From Acidobacteriota bacterium (GTDB lineage: Bacteria; Acidobacteriota; Terriglobia; UBA7540), in assembly GCA_004298155.1 (NCBI GenBank), contig SCRD01000001.1, forward strand, positions 1 through 64,000: 64,000 nucleotides of DNA, given 5' to 3'. The position numbers and the translations under genes are program-made. The notes beneath the pieces are model-generated. The model was not told where the DNA came from. It saw only the letters and a list, made by a program, of their open reading frames with translations, and ran no database searches. Shown here in pieces: positions 8,571-18,720 of this stretch (positions are counted from its first letter, which is position 1; each line of letters starts with the position of its first letter).

Positions 8571-9833
8571 TTGAAACGATTAGTTTCAGAAGAAATACTT
8601 CGTTGTTCGTTTTGCCAGAAAACGCAGGATGCAGTAGGAAAACTAATCTCTTCTCCAGGCGATCATCCCCGAGCTTACATTTGTGACGAATGCGTAGCCA
8701 TTTGCAATACTATTCTGGAAGAAGACCAGGTGGAGCGCGTCCCGACGGTCGAAGCCAAGCTGCCGCGCCCGGCGGAAGTCAAGCGTTTTCTTGATGAGTA
8801 CGTGATCGGCCAGGAGAAGGCCAAGAAGAAGCTGGCGGTCGCGGTTTACAACCATTACAAGCGCATCATGCTGGCCAAGGTGCGCAACGATGTCGAGCTG
8901 ACCAAGTCCAACATTCTGCTGATCGGCCCGACCGGCACGGGAAAGACGCTGCTTGCCCAGACCCTGGCGCGGCTCCTGGAAGTTCCTTTTGCGATTGTGG
9001 ATGCCACCACGCTGACGGAAGCGGGTTATGTCGGCGAGGATGTTGAGAACATCATCCTGAAGCTGCTTCAGAACGCGCAGGGCGATGTCCAGCGCGCCCA
9101 GCAGGGAATTATTTATATTGATGAGATTGACAAGGTGTCGCGCAAGGATGAGAACCCTTCAATCACGCGGGACGTTTCAGGCGAGGGAGTGCAGCAGGCC
9201 CTGCTGAAGATCCTTGAAGGGACCGTGGCCAACGTGCCGCCGCAGGGCGGCCGCAAGCACCCGCACCAGGAGTTCACTCCCGTGGACACCACCAACGTTC
9301 TGTTCATCTGCGGTGGAGCGTTTGTGGGGTTGGAGAAGATCATCGAGCGGCGGACCGGAAAGAAGTCCCTGGGGTTCCACAGTCCCGAAGAGGTGAATGA
9401 AGCGCCGTCGGGACGCCGGAACATCGAGTTGCTGGAACAGGCCCAGCCGGTTGACCTGATTCAATACGGCCTGATTCCGGAATTCGTGGGGCGGCTGCCG
9501 GTGGTCAGCGTGCTGAGCGATCTGGACGAGAAATCGCTGGTGGAAATCCTGACGGAACCCAAGAACGCGCTGGTGCGGCAGTACCAGCGGCTGTTTGAAT
9601 ACGAGAATGTCAAACTGAAGTTCACCGAGGGGGCCCTGAAGGCGGTTGCCGCCCAGGCCCTGCAGCGCAAGCTGGGCGCCCGCGGGCTTCGCATGATCCT
9701 CGAGGACCTGATGCTGGACTTGATGTATCATTTACCCAGCCAGCGGACCGTCCGCGAGTTTATGGTGACGGAGGAAATGGTTCAGAAGCACGAGATTCTT
9801 TTTGACCCATCCCTGTTTGAAAAGGCAAGTTAA
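8571..9833 (+). CDS. clpX: ATP-dependent Clp protease ATP-binding subunit ClpX
   Basis: A 420-residue AAA+ unfoldase that feeds substrates to ClpP. The N-terminal zinc-binding domain has C12, C15, C38 and C41. Walker A GPTGTGKT is at 119-126, followed by Walker B (IIYIDEIDK) and the C-terminal sensor-2 region ([14 protein letters not shown]). The start is TTG, supported by CGGAGG upstream and by the fit of [15 protein letters not shown] to the family N-terminus. The stop codon TAA overlaps the lon ATG by one base, which indicates tight coupling. Confidence 0.97.
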   Translation: MKRLVSEEILRCSFCQKTQDAVGKLISSPGDHPRAYICDECVAICNTILEEDQVERVPTVEAKLPRPAEVKRFLDEYVIGQEKAKKKLAVAVYNHYKRIMLAKVRNDVELTKSNILLIGPTGTGKTLLAQTLARLLEVPFAIVDATTLTEAGYVGEDVENIILKLLQNAQGDVQRAQQGIIYIDEIDKVSRKDENPSITRDVSGEGVQQALLKILEGTVANVPPQGGRKHPHQEFTPVDTTNVLFICGGAFVGLEKIIERRTGKKSLGFHSPEEVNEAPSGRRNIELLEQAQPVDLIQYGLIPEFVGRLPVVSVLSDLDEKSLVEILTEPKNALVRQYQRLFEYENVKLKFTEGALKAVAAQALQRKLGARGLRMILEDLMLDLMYHLPSQRTVREFMVTEEMVQKHEILFDPSLFEKAS

Positions 9834-12262
9834 TGGATTCATCTATGTTTTCAGGCCGAGAAAAAGGCGACACGCGCATTCTTCCGATGATGCCCATTCG
9901 GGACGTCGTTATCTTTCCTTACATGATGACTCCGTTTGTGGTGGGGCGCGAAAGCTCCATTCGGGCGCTCGAAGAGGCGCTGGCCGGCGACAAGAAAATC
10001 TTTCTGGCCACGCAGCACGACGCCTCGGTGGACGACCCCAAGCCGAATGACATCTACCAGGTGGGCACCATTGCGAACATCATCCAGAGCCTGAAGCTGC
10101 CCGACGGCAACATCAAGGTGCTTGTGGAAGGCAGCGAGCGTGGGAAGATCCTGAAGGTTTCAAGCGAGGAAGGCTACTTCCGCGCCAGCGTCAAGACCGC
10201 CGCGTACCGGATTGTGAGCACGCCCAGCCTGGAACAGCTGGTGCAGCGGGTGGTTTCGCTGTTTGAACAGTATGTGAAGCTTTCCCAGAGCCTGAATTAT
10301 GAGACGATGATCGCCGCCGCCAAGGTGGAGGAGATCAGCAAATTCACCGACACGGTGGCCGCCAATCTCAGCATCAGCATTGAAGAAAAGCAGGAGCTGC
10401 TGGAACTGTTCGATCCCGTTGACCGCCTGACCCGTCTGGCGGACATTCTGGACATCGAAATCGAAAAGCTGAACGTTGACCGCTCCATCCAGGGCCGCGT
10501 GAAGCGGCAAATGGAGCGTGCGCAGCGCGAGTATTACCTGAATGAAAAAATCAAGGCCATCCAGAAAGAGCTGGGGCGGAACGAAAAGAGCGAGATCGAC
10601 GAGCTGAAAAAGAAGATCGAGTCCGCCGGCATGACAAAAGACGCCCACGAAAAGGCCATCGGCGAGATCAAGCGCCTGGAACTGATGCCTCCCATGTCGG
10701 CCGAGTCCACGGTTTCGCGCAACTACCTTGATTGGCTGCTGGCGGTGCCCTGGAAGAAGAAATCGAAGGAAATCCGGGACATTCGCCGCGCTGAAAAAAC
10801 CCTGAACGAAGACCACTACGGACTGGAAAAGATCAAGGAGCGCATTCTGGAGTTCCTGGCGGTCCGCCAACTGGTGAAGACCCCGCGCGGATCGATCCTC
10901 TGCTTTGTGGGGCCTCCGGGAGTTGGCAAAACCTCGCTGGGGCGCTCGATCGCCCGAGCGACCGGAAGAAAGTTTGTGCGCCTGTCGCTGGGCGGTGTCC
11001 GGGACGAAGCTGAAATCCGCGGCCATCGCCGGACTTATATCGGCGCGCTGCCCGGCCAGATCATCCAGATGATGAAGAAGTGCGGGACGGTCAATCCCGT
11101 TTTCCTGCTCGACGAAGTGGACAAGATGAGCATGGACTTTCGCGGCGATCCTTCTGCGGCCCTGCTGGAAGTTCTGGATCCCGAGCAGAACGATACCTTC
11201 TCGGACCACTACCTGGACGTTGAATATGACCTCTCCAAGGTTTTCTTCATCACCACGGCGAATGTGATCCATACCATTCCGCAGCCGCTGCAGGACCGCA
11301 TGGAAATCCTGCGGCTTTCGGGCTATACGGAGCAGGAAAAGCTGGAAATCGCCAAGCGCTTCCTGGTGCCCAAACAGCGCGAGGCGACCGGCCTGAAGGA
11401 AGAGAACCTGACGTTTGAGGATGAGGCGATTGTGGGCATCATCCGAAACTACACGCGGGAATCGGGCGTGCGGAACCTGGAGCGCGAGGTTGCCAACATC
11501 AGCCGCAAGGTTGCCCGGAAGGTCGTGCAGGAAGGCCGTGACCTGAAGATTCTGGTCAAGCCGGAAGACCTTCGCGAATATCTGGGCGTGATCAAGTTCC
11601 GTGACACCAAGGCTGAAGAGAAGAATGAAGTGGGCCTGGCCACCGGCCTGGCATGGACCGAGGTGGGAGGCCAGATCCTGAACATCGAGGCCACCGTTTT
11701 AACCGGCAAGGGCAAACCCACACTGACCGGTAAATTGGGCGACGTGATGCAGGAATCCGCGCAAGCGGCGCTGAGTTATGTGCGCTCGAGGGCTTCGCGG
11801 CTGGGACTGCCGGCGGATTTTTACCGCCGTGTGGATATTCACATTCACATTCCGGAAGGGGCCATCCCGAAAGACGGCCCTTCGGCAGGCATTACGCTGG
11901 CGACCGCCGTGGTTAGCGCGCTCACCAAGATTCCTGTGAACCGGGACGTGGCCATGACAGGTGAAATCACCCTGCGGGGCAAGGTGTTGCCAATCGGCGG
12001 CGTGAAGGAAAAAATCCTGGCTGCCCACCGTGCCGGCATCCGGACTGTGCTTCTGCCGCGGGACAACGAAAAAGACCTTTCCGAGATTCCGGAGAACATC
12101 CAGGAGGACCTTGCCCTTAAATTCGTTGACACGATGGACGAGGTGCTTGACCTGGCCCTCGAAAGGAAGGTCGAAGGGATTACGACGCTTACAACGGAGC
12201 CGGAAGAGGCTGCGAGACTTGATGCGACCCTCGAAACAGACCGGGAGTCGTTGACGAACTGA
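9833..12262 (+). CDS. lon: ATP-dependent endopeptidase Lon
   Basis: An 809-residue Lon protease that degrades damaged and short-lived regulatory proteins. The N-terminal substrate-binding domain ([19 protein letters not shown]) leads into an AAA+ module with Walker A GPPGVGKT at 363-370. The protease domain has catalytic S684 (PKDGPSAGI) and K727 (GGVKEK), which form the Ser-Lys dyad. It is full length for LonA. It overlaps clpX by one base and ends the operon; a hairpin follows at 12273-12306. Confidence 0.97.
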   Translation: MDSSMFSGREKGDTRILPMMPIRDVVIFPYMMTPFVVGRESSIRALEEALAGDKKIFLATQHDASVDDPKPNDIYQVGTIANIIQSLKLPDGNIKVLVEGSERGKILKVSSEEGYFRASVKTAAYRIVSTPSLEQLVQRVVSLFEQYVKLSQSLNYETMIAAAKVEEISKFTDTVAANLSISIEEKQELLELFDPVDRLTRLADILDIEIEKLNVDRSIQGRVKRQMERAQREYYLNEKIKAIQKELGRNEKSEIDELKKKIESAGMTKDAHEKAIGEIKRLELMPPMSAESTVSRNYLDWLLAVPWKKKSKEIRDIRRAEKTLNEDHYGLEKIKERILEFLAVRQLVKTPRGSILCFVGPPGVGKTSLGRSIARATGRKFVRLSLGGVRDEAEIRGHRRTYIGALPGQIIQMMKKCGTVNPVFLLDEVDKMSMDFRGDPSAALLEVLDPEQNDTFSDHYLDVEYDLSKVFFITTANVIHTIPQPLQDRMEILRLSGYTEQEKLEIAKRFLVPKQREATGLKEENLTFEDEAIVGIIRNYTRESGVRNLEREVANISRKVARKVVQEGRDLKILVKPEDLREYLGVIKFRDTKAEEKNEVGLATGLAWTEVGGQILNIEATVLTGKGKPTLTGKLGDVMQESAQAALSYVRSRASRLGLPADFYRRVDIHIHIPEGAIPKDGPSAGITLATAVVSALTKIPVNRDVAMTGEITLRGKVLPIGGVKEKILAAHRAGIRTVLLPRDNEKDLSEIPENIQEDLALKFVDTMDEVLDLALERKVEGITTLTTEPEEAARLDATLETDRESLTN

Positions 12263-12272
12263 TGACACCCCT

Positions 12273-12306
12273 CCGGAAGCCTGCTTGGAGAAGAAAAGGC
12301 TTCCGG
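12273..12306 (+). terminator. Hairpin after lon, possible terminator
   Basis: Arms CCGGAAGCC (12273-12281) and GGCTTCCGG (12298-12306) form a perfect 9-base stem with a 16-base loop, 10 bases after the lon stop. No U-tract follows, so it may protect the mRNA end or act with Rho and not as a classical intrinsic terminator. Confidence 0.4.
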
Positions 12307-12684
12307 GTTGCAAAACAACCGTTTACCTGCCTGGACTGGGACTGTACCACCGCTCAAAGAAACGTCTTCAGCGCCTGGAGGTGGTCACCATAAAAAGGAG
12401 AGGCCGGGGGTCGTCCGGAAGCCGCCCATGCGCCCGAGATAAGAGAAGAGTTTAATTCGCTCCGTCAGGTAGTGACACCAATTGATCCAAGCCAACTCGG
12501 ATTGATAAATCTCGAAACCACAACCGAGGAAATTGCCGTTCGAAATTCCGCTGACTCGCCTCAAAGTATTGCTCACCTCATTTTCTCGTTTTGAAAGCGA
12601 GCAACAAATCAGCGGGAAGATTTTCGGCCCCCAGACAGAGATTGGGACACTGCGTCCTAAACTAAATTGAATTGAGAGAGTAAA
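12307..12684 (+). other. Long gene-free region upstream of rho
   Basis: These 378 bases hold no convincing gene. They probably include the rho promoter and leader. In other bacteria rho controls itself by premature termination in a long leader, so this length fits the general pattern, but I identified no attenuator structure here. Confidence 0.4.
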
Positions 12685-14025
12685 ATGCCGTCCAAAAAAC
12701 AGGAAGAAAAGCCCATTGAAGTGCAGGAAGAAAAGATCGAGGAATTAAAGGAAGGTGAAATCCTCGACATTGCCAAGCTGAAGGAAATGAATATTGGCGC
12801 GCTCACCCAGGTGGCCAAAGACCTGGGAGTCGTCGGGGCCACCGGAATGCGCAAGCAGGAGCTGATCTTTAAGATCCTCCAGGCGCAGACCGAAAAGGCC
12901 GGACTGATCTTCTCCGAGGGCGTGCTGGAATGCCTGCCCGACGGCTTCGGCTTCCTGCGCGCGCCCGACTATAACTATCTGCCCGGCCCGGATGACATCT
13001 ACGTGTCACCGTCACAGATCCGCAAGTTCGATCTGCGCACCGGCGACACTGTCTCCGGCCAGATCCGCCCGCCCAAGGAAGGCGAGCGGTACTTTGCGCT
13101 GATCAAGGTGGAGGCCATCAACTTTGAGCCGCCTGACGAAGCGCGTAACAAGATCTTTTTTGACAACCTCACGCCGCTTTATCCCCAGGAGCGGCTGCGC
13201 CTGGAAACGACGAATGTCAATGTCTCGGGACGCGTGCTGGATCTGCTGACGCCCATCGGCAAGGGGCAGCGCGGCCTGATCGTTTCTCCTCCGCGCACCG
13301 GCAAGACCATGCTGCTGCAGACCATTGCCAATTCCGTCACGGCCAACCATCCGGAAGTCACGCTGATTGTCCTGCTCATCGACGAGCGGCCGGAAGAAGT
13401 GACGGACATGCAGCGGACCGTGGAAGGCGAAGTCATCAGCTCCACGTTTGACGAGCCCGCGGCCCGCCACGTGCAGGTGGCCGAAATGGTTATTGAAAAG
13501 GCCAAGCGGCTGGTGGAGCACAAGCGCGACGTGGTGATTCTGCTCGACTCCATCACGCGCCTGGCGCGCGCCTACAACACGGTGGTGCCGCCGTCGGGCA
13601 AAGTGCTTTCCGGCGGTGTTGATTCCAACGCTTTGCAGCGCCCCAAGCGGTTCTTTGGTTCGGCGCGCAACATCGAAGAAGGCGGCAGCCTCACCATCAT
13701 CGCCACGGCGCTGATCGATACCGGGAGCCGCATGGATGACGTTATCTTTGAAGAGTTCAAGGGCACCGGTAATATGGAAGTGCACCTCGACCGCAAGCTG
13801 GTTGATAAGCGCGTGTTCCCGGCCATCGAAATCAACAAGTCGGGCACGCGGAAGGAAGAGCTCCTTGTTCCGAAGGACGAACTGAACCGCATCTGGGTGC
13901 TGCGCAAGGTACTGAACCCGTTGTCGCCCGTTGAGTCGATGGAACTCATCATCGACAAGCTTTCCAAGACGAAGACGAACGCGGAGTTCCTGGCCTCGAT
14001 GAGTGGTAATGGCGGCAGTCGGTAA
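12685..14025 (+). CDS. rho: Transcription termination factor Rho
   Basis: A 446-residue hexameric RNA helicase that ends transcription at C-rich unstructured RNA. After a charged N-terminal tail (1-30), a Rho-N helix bundle and an RNA-binding cold-shock-like domain ([16 protein letters not shown]) lead to the ATPase. Walker A SPPRTGKT is at 201-208, and [15 protein letters not shown] gives Walker B and the Q-loop region. The start is ATG with GAGAG upstream. It stands alone on the plus strand and converges with cmk. Confidence 0.96.
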   Translation: MPSKKQEEKPIEVQEEKIEELKEGEILDIAKLKEMNIGALTQVAKDLGVVGATGMRKQELIFKILQAQTEKAGLIFSEGVLECLPDGFGFLRAPDYNYLPGPDDIYVSPSQIRKFDLRTGDTVSGQIRPPKEGERYFALIKVEAINFEPPDEARNKIFFDNLTPLYPQERLRLETTNVNVSGRVLDLLTPIGKGQRGLIVSPPRTGKTMLLQTIANSVTANHPEVTLIVLLIDERPEEVTDMQRTVEGEVISSTFDEPAARHVQVAEMVIEKAKRLVEHKRDVVILLDSITRLARAYNTVVPPSGKVLSGGVDSNALQRPKRFFGSARNIEEGGSLTIIATALIDTGSRMDDVIFEEFKGTGNMEVHLDRKLVDKRVFPAIEINKSGTRKEELLVPKDELNRIWVLRKVLNPLSPVESMELIIDKLSKTKTNAEFLASMSGNGGSR

Positions 14026-14060
14026 GCGCCCGGGGCGGCTGTTCTTTCCGGTCTGGCAGG

Positions 14061-14747
14061 CTACTGCGGGCCGGACAGTTTCTTTTTCCGGGCCAGTTCA
14101 AGAATCCGTTCAACAACTTCTTCTGCTGAAAGCCCGGTGGTGTCGATGATGACGGCGTCATCGGCGGCCGCCAGGGGCGAAGCCTGCCTTTCAGAGTCCC
14201 GCTGGTCCCGGCTGGAAATCTCCTTAATCGTGCCTTCGAACGTTGAGCGCCGCCCGTGCTCTTCGTCCTGCTGCACCCTTCTGCGGGCCCGCTCGCCCGG
14301 ATCGGCCTTGAGGAAGACTTTGAGCGGCGCGCCGGGAAAGACCGTCGTCCCGATGTCGCGGCCTTCCATCACCACTCCCGGATGTTTCAGCAGCGACCGT
14401 TGAAGCGCAACCATTTTCCTGCGGACGGCGGGGATTCGTGAGACGATCGAGGCGGCCCCGGTTACCTCCGCCGTGCGGAGCTTCGCGGTTACGTCATTCG
14501 CGTCTAACAGCACCTGCGGCTGGGGCTGCTGCGGTATAAACCCAATTTCGGCCGATTCGACGATGCGGACGATCTCCTTTTCATCTTCGAGTGAGACGCC
14601 GGACTCGATTACCTTGAGAGCAGCTGCACGGTAAGTGGCGCCGCTGTCCACGTAGATAAGTCCCATCCGCCGGGCCAGCATCTGAGCAACGGTGCTTTTG
14701 CCCACGCCAGCCGGGCCGTCAATCGCGATCACAAGAGGTTCGGTCAT
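14061..14747 (-). CDS. cmk: Cytidylate kinase
   Basis: A 228-residue kinase that converts CMP and dCMP to diphosphates using ATP. The P-loop GPAGVGKST lies at about 11-19 within IAIDGPAGVGKSTVAQ; GRDIGTTVFP and KVFLKADPGERARRR are family hallmarks. I chose the ATG at 14747 (MTEPLVIAIDGP). The frame stays open upstream to 14879, but those residues are encoded by an intergenic repeat and do not belong to the family. An intermediate ATG at 14777 is possible. The gene follows mutL on the minus strand. Confidence 0.93.
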   Translation of the reverse strand: MTEPLVIAIDGPAGVGKSTVAQMLARRMGLIYVDSGATYRAAALKVIESGVSLEDEKEIVRIVESAEIGFIPQQPQPQVLLDANDVTAKLRTAEVTGAASIVSRIPAVRRKMVALQRSLLKHPGVVMEGRDIGTTVFPGAPLKVFLKADPGERARRRVQQDEEHGRRSTFEGTIKEISSRDQRDSERQASPLAAADDAVIIDTTGLSAEEVVERILELARKKKLSGPQ

Positions 14748-14772
14748 CGGTATCGTCGAAAATCTGGATATT

Positions 14773-14869
14773 GTCATCCTGAGGATTCCCCGTTCAGCGG
14801 GACAACAAAGAATCTCTGCATTCACCTGGTTTAACAAATGCCGGGATGCTTCGCTATGCTCAGCATGAC
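14773..14869. repeat. Inverted-end intergenic repeat (family D)
   Basis: The element starts GTCATCCTGAGG and ends GCTCAGCATGAC, near-complementary to its start. A partial copy of the left end is at 27649-27677 (GTCATCCTGAGTGAAACGAAG). It fills the cmk-mutL gap and makes the cmk frame look open upstream. Confidence 0.6.
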
Positions 14870-14895
14870 ATGCTTGCAACGTGTTCGTTAGGCCG

Positions 14896-16854
14896 TCAAA
14901 TTCGCTTGAACGCTTTCTGGATTTCCTTCATGTCGTACCGCAGGACGATGGGCCGCCCATGCGGGCAGGTCATGGGGCATTCGGTCTTGCTCAATTCCAG
15001 AAGCAGCCACAACATTTTTTCCTGGTCGAGCGGCATGTTTACCTTGATGGCCGCGTGGCACGCCACTGTGGCGGCAATGTTGCGCCGCAGTTCGTCGAGC
15101 GACAGCGCGCGTTCTTCGCGCCCAACGCCGTCCAGAATTTCGCGTACCAGCGTTTCCACATCGTTCGGCTGGATGTCGGCCGGCGCAGCCTTCACCGCCA
15201 CGCTTCCCTGGCCGAAGGGCTCCACTTCAAACCCATTGGCAGCCAGTTCATCGGCAATGCTCTCAAAGGTCGCGCGCTGCTCCGGCTGCAGGTCAGCCAC
15301 AATCGGGATCAGCAGACGCTGCCCTTCAAGATTGCTGGATTGACGCTGGCGCAGATGCTGCTCAAAGAGAACGCGCTCGTGGGCCACGTGCTGGTCAATA
15401 ATCCACAGCCCCTCCGGATTGGTGGCAATGATAAAGCTGGACTGCACCTGGCCGAGCGGCAGAAGGTTGGAGGGCAACTCGCCGGCGCGATTTTCGATCC
15501 CTGCGGGCGCCGCCTCCGGGTATGCGGCCGGGCAGGACGCGGGTTCAGCCGGAGCGTAAAGAGCGAGCGCCGCTTCAGCCAGCGGCAGATATCCCGGCGT
15601 GGGGGCCGGCCGCGGGGCGGAGAGCTGAAAGGCTCTGGAGGCGCCGGGGGCGTAGGGTCTGCTTGCATCTTCCGGCGGCATCCAATCCTGTGCATGCTGC
15701 TGCGCAACCGAGGTTTCCCTGCCGCTGTGGAAAGCGCCCGCTTGATCGAACGAGTCCGCACGTTTCGGCATAGGGAAGGCCGCCACGGGACGCGAAGCCA
15801 TCAGCGCCTGGAGCACTGTGTCACGGATGAGATCGTGAACAAAAGACGAGTGGCGGAACCGCACCTCGGCCTTCGACGGGTGGACGTTGACGTCCACTTC
15901 GCCCGGCGCGAGGTCCAGAAAGATCAGCGCGACAGGGAAGATCCCGGCGGGCAGAATGTTCCGATAAGCCTCATGGAGTGCATGCAGCACCAGGCGGTCA
16001 CGGATCAGCCGTCGGCTGACAAAAAAGTAAATCTGGTTCCGGTTCAGCTTGTGGACTTCCGGGCGCGAGACGAATCCGGAAATTCTGAAAATCGGCGGCG
16101 CTTCCGTTTCAGAATCCGCTTCCGTTTCCTCGTCGAGCCCCAGGTCGGATGTTACCGGAAGCAATTGCCGCTCCACCGGCCCGAACTCAACCAGTTGTTC
16201 CAGCACCTGCCCGCCCATCACCTGATAGATCCGCTCGCGATGGCTTGCCACCGGAGAGACCTTCAGGATTTCATTCGATACCGATTCCAGGCGAAATGCT
16301 TTCTCGGGGTGCGCCAGCGCGTAATGCGTCACCATGGAGGCAATGTGGCCAAGCTCGGTGGATTCCGATCTCAGGAATTTGCGACGGGCTGGAACATTGT
16401 AGAACAGGTTGTGGGCTTCTATCGTGGTTCCGCAGGGGCGGGCAACCTCCTTGACGTCGTGCAGCCTGCCGCCTGCAAATTCCATTCGCGTGCCCGCTTC
16501 TTCCGAGGCGTGGCGGGTTTCAAGCGTCAGGCGCGAGACCGCGGCGATGGAGGGCAGGGCCTCGCCGCGAAAGCCCAGCGTCGCAATCTCATCCAGGTCT
16601 TCAGCGGTTTTGATCTTACTTGTGGCGTGGCGCTCAAAGGCCAGCATGGCGTCGTCGCGCGTCATGCCGCAGCCGTCGTCCACCACGCGGACCAGGCGCT
16701 TGCCGCCGCTTTCCACGCGGACTTCCACTGCGTTTGCCCCGGCGTCAATCGAGTTCTCAACCAGCTCCTTGGCTACGGAAGCCGGCCGCTCGACCACTTC
16801 GCCCGCCGCAATCTTGTTCGCGACGGCCTCTGGAAGGATGCGAATGATAGACAT
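14896..16854 (-). CDS. mutL: DNA mismatch repair endonuclease MutL
   Basis: A 652-residue mismatch-repair protein. The N-terminal GHKL ATPase has E30 and N34 in KELVENSIDAGA, DDGCGM, and GFRGEALPSI. A long low-complexity linker (about 375-450) joins the C-terminal dimerisation domain. That domain carries DQHVAHERVLFE at 487-498, the metal-binding endonuclease motif, and CPHGRP near the end. This is the nicking form of MutL found in bacteria without a MutH system. It follows aspS on the same strand with a 57-base gap. The opposite strand has an equally long open frame, which is an artefact of GC-rich codon use. Confidence 0.96.
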   Translation of the reverse strand: MSIIRILPEAVANKIAAGEVVERPASVAKELVENSIDAGANAVEVRVESGGKRLVRVVDDGCGMTRDDAMLAFERHATSKIKTAEDLDEIATLGFRGEALPSIAAVSRLTLETRHASEEAGTRMEFAGGRLHDVKEVARPCGTTIEAHNLFYNVPARRKFLRSESTELGHIASMVTHYALAHPEKAFRLESVSNEILKVSPVASHRERIYQVMGGQVLEQLVEFGPVERQLLPVTSDLGLDEETEADSETEAPPIFRISGFVSRPEVHKLNRNQIYFFVSRRLIRDRLVLHALHEAYRNILPAGIFPVALIFLDLAPGEVDVNVHPSKAEVRFRHSSFVHDLIRDTVLQALMASRPVAAFPMPKRADSFDQAGAFHSGRETSVAQQHAQDWMPPEDASRPYAPGASRAFQLSAPRPAPTPGYLPLAEAALALYAPAEPASCPAAYPEAAPAGIENRAGELPSNLLPLGQVQSSFIIATNPEGLWIIDQHVAHERVLFEQHLRQRQSSNLEGQRLLIPIVADLQPEQRATFESIADELAANGFEVEPFGQGSVAVKAAPADIQPNDVETLVREILDGVGREERALSLDELRRNIAATVACHAAIKVNMPLDQEKMLWLLLELSKTECPMTCPHGRPIVLRYDMKEIQKAFKRI

Positions 16855-16911
16855 GGAAATTAACGGTAGTGTGAGTTTGCTTCAGGGGCTTCGGCCCCCG
16901 AAGGCTCCCGA

Positions 16912-18720
16912 TTAAAGCTTCACGATCTTCAGCCCCAGTTCGGTGAGCTGTTCCGGATCGACGGTTGCGGGAGCGTCGCACATCAGGTCAGTGGCACTGG
17001 CGGTCTTGGGGAATGCGATCACTTCCCGGATGCTCGATTCACCCGCCAGCAGCGCGGTGATGCGGTCGACGCCCAGCGCGATGCCGCCGTGCGGCGGGGC
17101 CCCGTATTCGAGCGCGTCCATGAAGAACCCGAACCGCTCGCGCGCTTTTTCGTCGCTCAGGCCCAGCACGCGGAAAACACGCTTCTGGATGTCGGGCCGG
17201 TGCATACGAATCGAGCCGCCGCCGATCTCCTGCCCGTTCAGCACCAGATCATAAGCAAGCGCCTTGACGCCGGAGGGATCTGATTCGAGCTTGTCCAGGT
17301 CTTCTTCCCGCGGCGACGTAAACGGGTGGTGCATGGCCGCATAGCGCTTCTCATTCCTGTCGTAATCGAACATGGGGAAATCGACAATCCAGGCAAAGCT
17401 CCAGAGGCCGGGCCGGATCATCTCAAACTTGCTGGCAAGTTCGAGGCGCAGCCAGCCCGATGCCTGGCCGAGTCCACGCAGGTCTTCGACCGAGTCCGAT
17501 TCGGCACCCAGCAGGATGACCAGGTCGCCCGTCTGCGCCTCCGTCGCCGCCACAATGGCCGCGAGCCCGTCGTCACCAAGCGCATTTTTCATCCGTGACT
17601 GGATGCCCGCCTCAGTAACCGTGAGATATGCTGAGTTCGCAGCCCCCATCTGTTTCAGGGTTTCCTGGTAGCGGTCAAACTGGCTGCGTGAGATTTTTGC
17701 AGCCGCGCCGGGAACGCGCAGCGCCTTGGCCACCTGGAAGCCCTTCACAGCATTCAGCTTGCCGCCGGGCAACTCCAGCCGTTTCCATTCCAGGCCGAAC
17801 CGCAGGTCCGGCTTGTCGGAGCCGTACTTCTCCATCGCCGTGTCGTAGCTCAATCGCGCGAAGGGAAGCTCGACCTTGACGTCCACCAGCGCCAGCAGCT
17901 TCTGCATCAGGCCTTCGATGATCGCAAATAGCTCCTCGCGCGTCGGAAAGGCCATCTCCACGTCGATCTGAGTAAATTCCGGCTGGCGATCGGCGCGCAG
18001 GTCCTCATCGCGAAAGCAGCGGACAATCTGGAAATAGCGGTCGAAGCCGGCAATCATCAGCAACTGCTTGAAGAGCTGCGGCGACTGCGGCAGCGCGTAG
18101 AAATGTCCCTGGCGGACGCGGCTGGGCACCAGATAATCGCGGGCGCCTTCGGGCGTCGATCGCGTCATGAAGGGAGTTTCAATTTCAATGAAGCCGTGGT
18201 CGCCCATATGCTTGCGCGTTTCCAGGCAGGCCAGGTGGCGCAGCCGGATGTTGCGCTGCATGCGGGCGCGGCGCAGGTCGAGATAGCGGTAGCGCAGGCG
18301 CGTGTCTTCGGCCGTGCGCGTTTCATCTTCAATGGGGAAGGGAGGAGTCTTTGCCTCGTTCAGCAGCAGCAGCCGGGCCGTCTTCACCTCCACCTCGCCG
18401 GTCGCGATCTGGGTGTTCACGGTTTCCGGCGCGCGCAGGACGACCTCGCCCTCCACGCCCACCACGTACTCGTTCCGGAGCTGCTCGGCTTTCTCGTGGG
18501 CTTCCGGGCCCGATTCCGCGTTCACTACCACCTGGACCACGCCGGTGTGGTCGCGCAGGTCGAGGAAGATCAGGTTGCCCAGATCTCGCCGGCGAGCCAC
18601 CCAGCCCGCCAGAAAAATTTTCTGCCCGGTGTGCGCCTTTCGCAGTTCGCCGCAATGGTGCGACCTTTGCCGGTCGCCAAGTAAATCGAGTGCCAAAGTG
18701 GTCCCTTGCCTTTCCGTCAA
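16912..18720 (-). CDS. aspS: Aspartyl-tRNA synthetase
   Basis: A 602-residue class II synthetase that charges tRNA-Asp. The N-terminal OB fold (GWVARRRDLGNLIFLDLRD) binds the anticodon. Class II motifs follow: motif 2 in QIVRCFRDEDLRADRQPEF and motif 3 in GIALGVDRITALLAG, with a bacterial GAD insert between. The chosen TTG start overlaps the hisS stop (TTGA), implying coupling; a TTG 24 bases further in is an alternative. Whether it also charges tRNA-Asn cannot be decided here, because gatCAB is not in the window. Confidence 0.95.
   Translation of the reverse strand: MTERQGTTLALDLLGDRQRSHHCGELRKAHTGQKIFLAGWVARRRDLGNLIFLDLRDHTGVVQVVVNAESGPEAHEKAEQLRNEYVVGVEGEVVLRAPETVNTQIATGEVEVKTARLLLLNEAKTPPFPIEDETRTAEDTRLRYRYLDLRRARMQRNIRLRHLACLETRKHMGDHGFIEIETPFMTRSTPEGARDYLVPSRVRQGHFYALPQSPQLFKQLLMIAGFDRYFQIVRCFRDEDLRADRQPEFTQIDVEMAFPTREELFAIIEGLMQKLLALVDVKVELPFARLSYDTAMEKYGSDKPDLRFGLEWKRLELPGGKLNAVKGFQVAKALRVPGAAAKISRSQFDRYQETLKQMGAANSAYLTVTEAGIQSRMKNALGDDGLAAIVAATEAQTGDLVILLGAESDSVEDLRGLGQASGWLRLELASKFEMIRPGLWSFAWIVDFPMFDYDRNEKRYAAMHHPFTSPREEDLDKLESDPSGVKALAYDLVLNGQEIGGGSIRMHRPDIQKRVFRVLGLSDEKARERFGFFMDALEYGAPPHGGIALGVDRITALLAGESSIREVIAFPKTASATDLMCDAPATVDPEQLTELGLKIVKL

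Noticed and set aside
12385-12576. A 63-codon minus frame in the rho leader
   Set aside because: No start signal and no resemblance to any protein I know.
14748-14879. Upstream extension of cmk
   Set aside because: The extra codons are the family D repeat and do not match cytidylate kinases.
14881-16863. A 660-codon open frame on the plus strand opposite mutL
   Set aside because: It is the mirror of mutL, has no family features, and arises from GC-rich codon use in the true gene.
16875-16905. Hairpin after aspS as a terminator
   Set aside because: The stem is short, there is no T-tract, and mutL follows closely on the same strand.
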